Source: Azonexus sp. (GTDB lineage: Bacteria > Pseudomonadota > Gammaproteobacteria > Burkholderiales > Rhodocyclaceae). Taken from it: DNA of 8,471 bases. The stretch lies in contig JAUYQT010000158.1 of NCBI GenBank assembly GCA_030697085.1, forward strand, positions 1-8,471, written 5' to 3'. The notes under the pieces were generated by a model. It was not told the origin of the DNA. It worked only from the letters and a program-made list of their open reading frames with translations, and made no database searches. Below are positions 5,416-8,471 of the stretch, in pieces. The position numbers and the translations under genes are program-made. How positions within the stretch are numbered: position 1 is the first letter of the stretch; every line of letters begins with the position of its first letter.

Positions 5416-7893
5416 TTGAACGCCGCACCCTCAAATACTGCTGAATCCAAACGCAAACACGCTTACCTGCAGGCCATCATGGGCAGCATGCCGCAGGGCA
5501 TTAGCGTTTTTGACGAACATCTACGCCTGCGCGTCTGGAACAAGGGCTTTCTCGATGTTTTGAACCTGCCCGAAACCAGTGTTTACGAGGGTGTTCACTT
5601 TTCTGAGCTGATCCGTATTCCAGCGGCTCGTGGCGAGTATGGCCCCGGCGATATCGAAGCCCACGTCACCCGCATCACTGCACTGGCACTCAAATTTGAA
5701 GCCCACAGCGTTGAACGCACCCGGCCCAGCGGCCGCTCCCACCTGGTTCAGGGCGAACCCTTATTTATTGACGGGCAGCTGGCTGGCTTCATTACAACTT
5801 ACACCGACATCACCGAGCGCAAACAGGCCGAAGCCGCCTTGCGCCTCCAGCACGACCTGCTGCAAACCGTCATTGAGAGCATCCCGAGCGGCGTTAGCCT
5901 GTTCGACCGTGAGCAAAAACTGATCCTCCATAACCAGGAATTGCTCCACCTGCTCGACTTCCCCGCTTCGCTGATTGAGCCAGGGCCGGTCTCGCTTGAA
6001 GTGCTTTTCCGCTTCAATGCCGAACGCGGCGAATATGGCACGGGCGATACCGAGGCCATCATTACCGCTTTGATGGCTCGAGCGAAAAATGCCGAACCGC
6101 ATCACATCGAACGGACGCGGCCGAATGGCAAGACGCTGGATATTCGCGGCGTACCACTGGCCGACGGCGGCTTCGTAACGATCTATACCGACGTGACCGA
6201 ACGCCGAACGAGCGCCGAGCGCGAACAACTGGCGCAAAAAGTTTTCAATCACACGCCAACCGGCATTATTTTTACCGACGACGCGCAGCGCATTCTTTCG
6301 ATCAATCCGGCAACCACGCTGATGACCGGCTACGAGCCTTTCGAGCTGGTCGGTTACACGGTGTTTGCATTGATCAACCTGGCGCACGGACAAACCTCCG
6401 ATGCATTTCAGGAAACGCTGGCGGCCAGCGGCACCTGGAGTGGTGAGCTGGAAATCACCCAAAAAAATGGCGAGGAGATGCCAGTCGGTATCCGCGTCAG
6501 CCGGGTTGATGATCCTTATAGCGGCCAACCGGCCCACTACATCTGGATTCTGGCCGACATCACCGAACGCAAGCAATCCGAAGAACGCATGCGCCATATT
6601 GCCCAGCATGACGCGCTGACTGGTTTACCGAATCGCCTCGCTCTCGCCATGCGCCTCGCCCAGTTGTTACCTGAAGCCCGGCGCCATAACTGGCGGCTCG
6701 CCATCATGTTTCTTGATCTTGATCGCTTCAAGATCATCAACGACACCTTGGGCCACCCGGTCGGTGATGAATTGCTCCGCGAAGTTGCTTGCCGGCTATC
6801 AAGCGTCGTGCGCGAAACAGACTTCGTAGCTCGTCTCGGCGGTGATGAGTTCGTCATTATTCTGCCCGGTATCACTTCGCCGGCCGACGCAGCGATTGTG
6901 GCCGGCAAGATCATCGCCAAGCTATCGATAGCGATTGAAGCGGAAGGGCACGAACTGCACACCAGTCCCTCCATCGGCATCAGTATTTTCCCGGATGACG
7001 GGCCGGATGGCGACACGGTCATGAAGAATGCCGATGTCGCGATGTATCACGCCAAGTCGGCCGGCCGAAACAACTACCAGTTTTTTACCGCCGAGATGAA
7101 TCGCGTCACGGCCGACCGCCTTGATATTGAACGCAAGCTGCGTCACGCCATCAGCCGCAATGAACTCGCACTCTGTTTCCAACCGCAGTTCCGGGCCGAT
7201 AGCTCGCAGCCGACCGGTGTCGAAGCCTTGCTGCGCTGGCACCACCCGACCGATGGCATGATTCCGCCGGATCGCTTCATTCCAGTCGCCGAAGAAACCG
7301 GACTCATTGTCGAAATCGGCGAATGGGTTTTGCTCAATGCCTGCCGCGAAGTAAAACACTGGATCGACAAAGGTTTGCAACCGATACGGATCGCTGTCAA
7401 CGTCTCGGCACGACAGCTTCGGCGCCGCGACTTTTGCGAGACCGTGGCCGGCGTACTCGCCGAAACAGAGCTTCCGCCCGAACTGCTGGAGATTGAACTG
7501 ACCGAAAGCTCAGTGATGGAAAACCCGGAAGAAGCCATCGCAATCCTGCAACGCCTCGGCCGCATGGGTATTTCACTGGCTATCGACGATTTCGGCACCG
7601 GCTATTCGTCGCTCGCCTACCTGAAGCTTTTCCCGATTGACCACCTGAAGATTGACCGTTCTTTTGTCCGGGATATCGAGACTGACCTCAATGATCGCGC
7701 CATCGCTTTCGGCACCATCGCGCTGGCCCATTCGCTGGGCCTGAATGTCATCGCCGAAGGGGTCGAAACTGAACAGCAACTCAAATTGTTGAGTGCCAAC
7801 GGCTGTGATGAAGTTCAGGGTTACCTGTTCAGCAAGCCACTAACCGGTGCCGCCGCCTTCGCCTTTCTGCACGCGCGCCGCCCGGCGGAGTAA
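5416..7893 (+). CDS. PAS-PAS-PAS-GGDEF-EAL c-di-GMP signalling protein
   Basis: Bifunctional-type cyclic di-GMP enzyme, about 825 residues, with no transmembrane segments, so a cytoplasmic sensor. Numbered from the TTG at 5416: two similar PAS domains at about 16-135 and 145-265, a third at about 271-385, GGDEF at about 393-555, EAL at about 569-822. The GGDEF motif is intact (475-479), and an RETD I-site (466-469) lies five residues upstream, suggesting product inhibition of diguanylate cyclase activity. The EAL domain keeps EALLRW (from E603), [18 protein letters not shown] (from D724), LKIDRSF, AEGVE and QGYLFS, so phosphodiesterase activity is also expected. Start choice is uncertain: TTG 5416 has AGGTG (5401-5405) ten bases upstream and keeps the first PAS helix. 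TTG 5338 lacks a ribosome site, and ATG 5479 would cut into PAS 1. Confidence 0.93.
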   Translation: MNAAPSNTAESKRKHAYLQAIMGSMPQGISVFDEHLRLRVWNKGFLDVLNLPETSVYEGVHFSELIRIPAARGEYGPGDIEAHVTRITALALKFEAHSVERTRPSGRSHLVQGEPLFIDGQLAGFITTYTDITERKQAEAALRLQHDLLQTVIESIPSGVSLFDREQKLILHNQELLHLLDFPASLIEPGPVSLEVLFRFNAERGEYGTGDTEAIITALMARAKNAEPHHIERTRPNGKTLDIRGVPLADGGFVTIYTDVTERRTSAEREQLAQKVFNHTPTGIIFTDDAQRILSINPATTLMTGYEPFELVGYTVFALINLAHGQTSDAFQETLAASGTWSGELEITQKNGEEMPVGIRVSRVDDPYSGQPAHYIWILADITERKQSEERMRHIAQHDALTGLPNRLALAMRLAQLLPEARRHNWRLAIMFLDLDRFKIINDTLGHPVGDELLREVACRLSSVVRETDFVARLGGDEFVIILPGITSPADAAIVAGKIIAKLSIAIEAEGHELHTSPSIGISIFPDDGPDGDTVMKNADVAMYHAKSAGRNNYQFFTAEMNRVTADRLDIERKLRHAISRNELALCFQPQFRADSSQPTGVEALLRWHHPTDGMIPPDRFIPVAEETGLIVEIGEWVLLNACREVKHWIDKGLQPIRIAVNVSARQLRRRDFCETVAGVLAETELPPELLEIELTESSVMENPEEAIAILQRLGRMGISLAIDDFGTGYSSLAYLKLFPIDHLKIDRSFVRDIETDLNDRAIAFGTIALAHSLGLNVIAEGVETEQQLKLLSANGCDEVQGYLFSKPLTGAAAFAFLHARRPAE

Positions 7894-7930
7894 AATTCTT
7901 CCTTTCGTCATAACGCAGGAAATGAAACAC

Positions 7931-8471
7931 ATGGCACAGCGCACACTGGCCCGTTACCTCACTGAAGAACAACGCGAGCGGGGCCTGATCACCGCCGATC
8001 TAAAATTTTTGATTGAAGTCGTCTCACGGGCCTGCCAGGCCATTTCGGTTGCCATCGGCAAGGGTGGCCTGGGCGATGTGCTCGGCGAAGCCGGTAGCGA
8101 CAATGTGCAGGGCGAGGCGCAGAAAAAACTGGATGTGCTCTCCAACGAAATTCTGCTCGAAGCCAATGAATGGGGCGGCCACCTGGCGGCGATGGCTTCC
8201 GAAGAAATGGATCTGCCGCACACCATTCCCCACCGTTACCCGCAGGGTGAATACCTGCTGCTCTTCGATCCGCTCGATGGCTCCTCCAATATTGACGTCA
8301 ATGTCTCCATCGGGACTATTTTTTCCGTCCTGAAATGCCCGGAAGGCGCTGATCTGACTACGGCGGCAGCGGCTGAAGCCGCCTTCCTGCAGCCTGGCAC
8401 GGCACAGGTCGCCGCCGGCTATGCGGTTTATGGCCCCACCACCTTGCTCGTGCTGACGGTTGGCGACGGCG
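7931..8471 (+). CDS. fbp: Fructose-1,6-bisphosphatase class I (5' part, runs off the window)
   Basis: Hydrolyses fructose 1,6-bisphosphate to fructose 6-phosphate in gluconeogenesis and, in autotrophs, the Calvin cycle; cytoplasmic and Mg-dependent. The first 180 codons are visible out of about 335 expected. Seen: [14 protein letters not shown] (61-74), the metal-binding Glu pair at 91-92 (SEEMD), and the signature [20 protein letters not shown] (111-130) with Asp113 and Asp116. The ATG at 7931 is preceded by AGGA (7917-7920) with a ten-base spacing. An in-frame ATG at 7922 is only one base from AGGA and is less likely. It starts 37 bp after the upstream signalling gene, with no terminator visible between, so read-through is possible. 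No stop is reached before the right edge. Confidence 0.96.
   Translation, partial: MAQRTLARYLTEEQRERGLITADLKFLIEVVSRACQAISVAIGKGGLGDVLGEAGSDNVQGEAQKKLDVLSNEILLEANEWGGHLAAMASEEMDLPHTIPHRYPQGEYLLLFDPLDGSSNIDVNVSIGTIFSVLKCPEGADLTTAAAAEAAFLQPGTAQVAAGYAVYGPTTLLVLTVGDG

Noticed and set aside
5761..6609. 282-codon open frame on the minus strand opposite the GGDEF-EAL gene
   Set aside because: It is fully antisense to the PAS-coding region, has no recognisable domain and is explained by codon bias of the real gene.

Overview
The window looks like chromosome of a betaproteobacterium, probably Rhodocyclaceae (Dechloromonas/Azonexus-like). That placement is an inference from moderately high GC, the style of the ArgA, RsmE, polyphosphate:AMP phosphotransferase and class I fructose-bisphosphatase proteins, and a PAS-rich GGDEF-EAL protein. 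No rRNA or tRNA is present to confirm it.

Layout. (1) Positions 1-949, minus strand: a decayed P4-type tyrosine integrase with at least three separate lesions (a 4-bp tandem duplication just after the start, an internal deletion with frameshift, and an in-frame amber stop). It runs off the left edge. (2) Positions 950-1144: a non-coding strip holding four same-orientation copies of a CTAGCTACAC-like decamer upstream of the dead integrase, a 9-bp inverted repeat, and a strong intrinsic terminator serving the operon to the right. This strip is probably the boundary between a degraded integrated element and the core chromosome. (3) Positions 1145-4706, minus strand: a very tight three-gene operon, rsmE - pap - argA (2-nt gap, then a 4-nt ATGA overlap), encoding 16S rRNA m3U1498 methyltransferase, a two-domain PPK2-type polyphosphate:AMP phosphotransferase, and N-acetylglutamate synthase. 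(4) Positions 4748-5305, plus strand: a thioredoxin-fold redoxin-like protein transcribed divergently from rsmE with only 41 bp between the start codons. (5) Positions 5416-7893, plus strand: a large soluble PAS-PAS-PAS-GGDEF-EAL protein that keeps the motif residues for both making and breaking c-di-GMP, plus an inhibitory I-site. (6) Positions 7931 to the right edge: the first 180 codons of class I fructose-1,6-bisphosphatase.

How the genes relate. The three-gene operon combines ribosome modification, polyphosphate-driven AMP phosphorylation and the first step of arginine synthesis. The tight packing implies joint expression, but no shared pathway is obvious. The remaining genes are ordinary housekeeping or signalling. 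I did not find a convincing new multi-gene system. The most unusual part is the fossil integrase and its iterated upstream sites.
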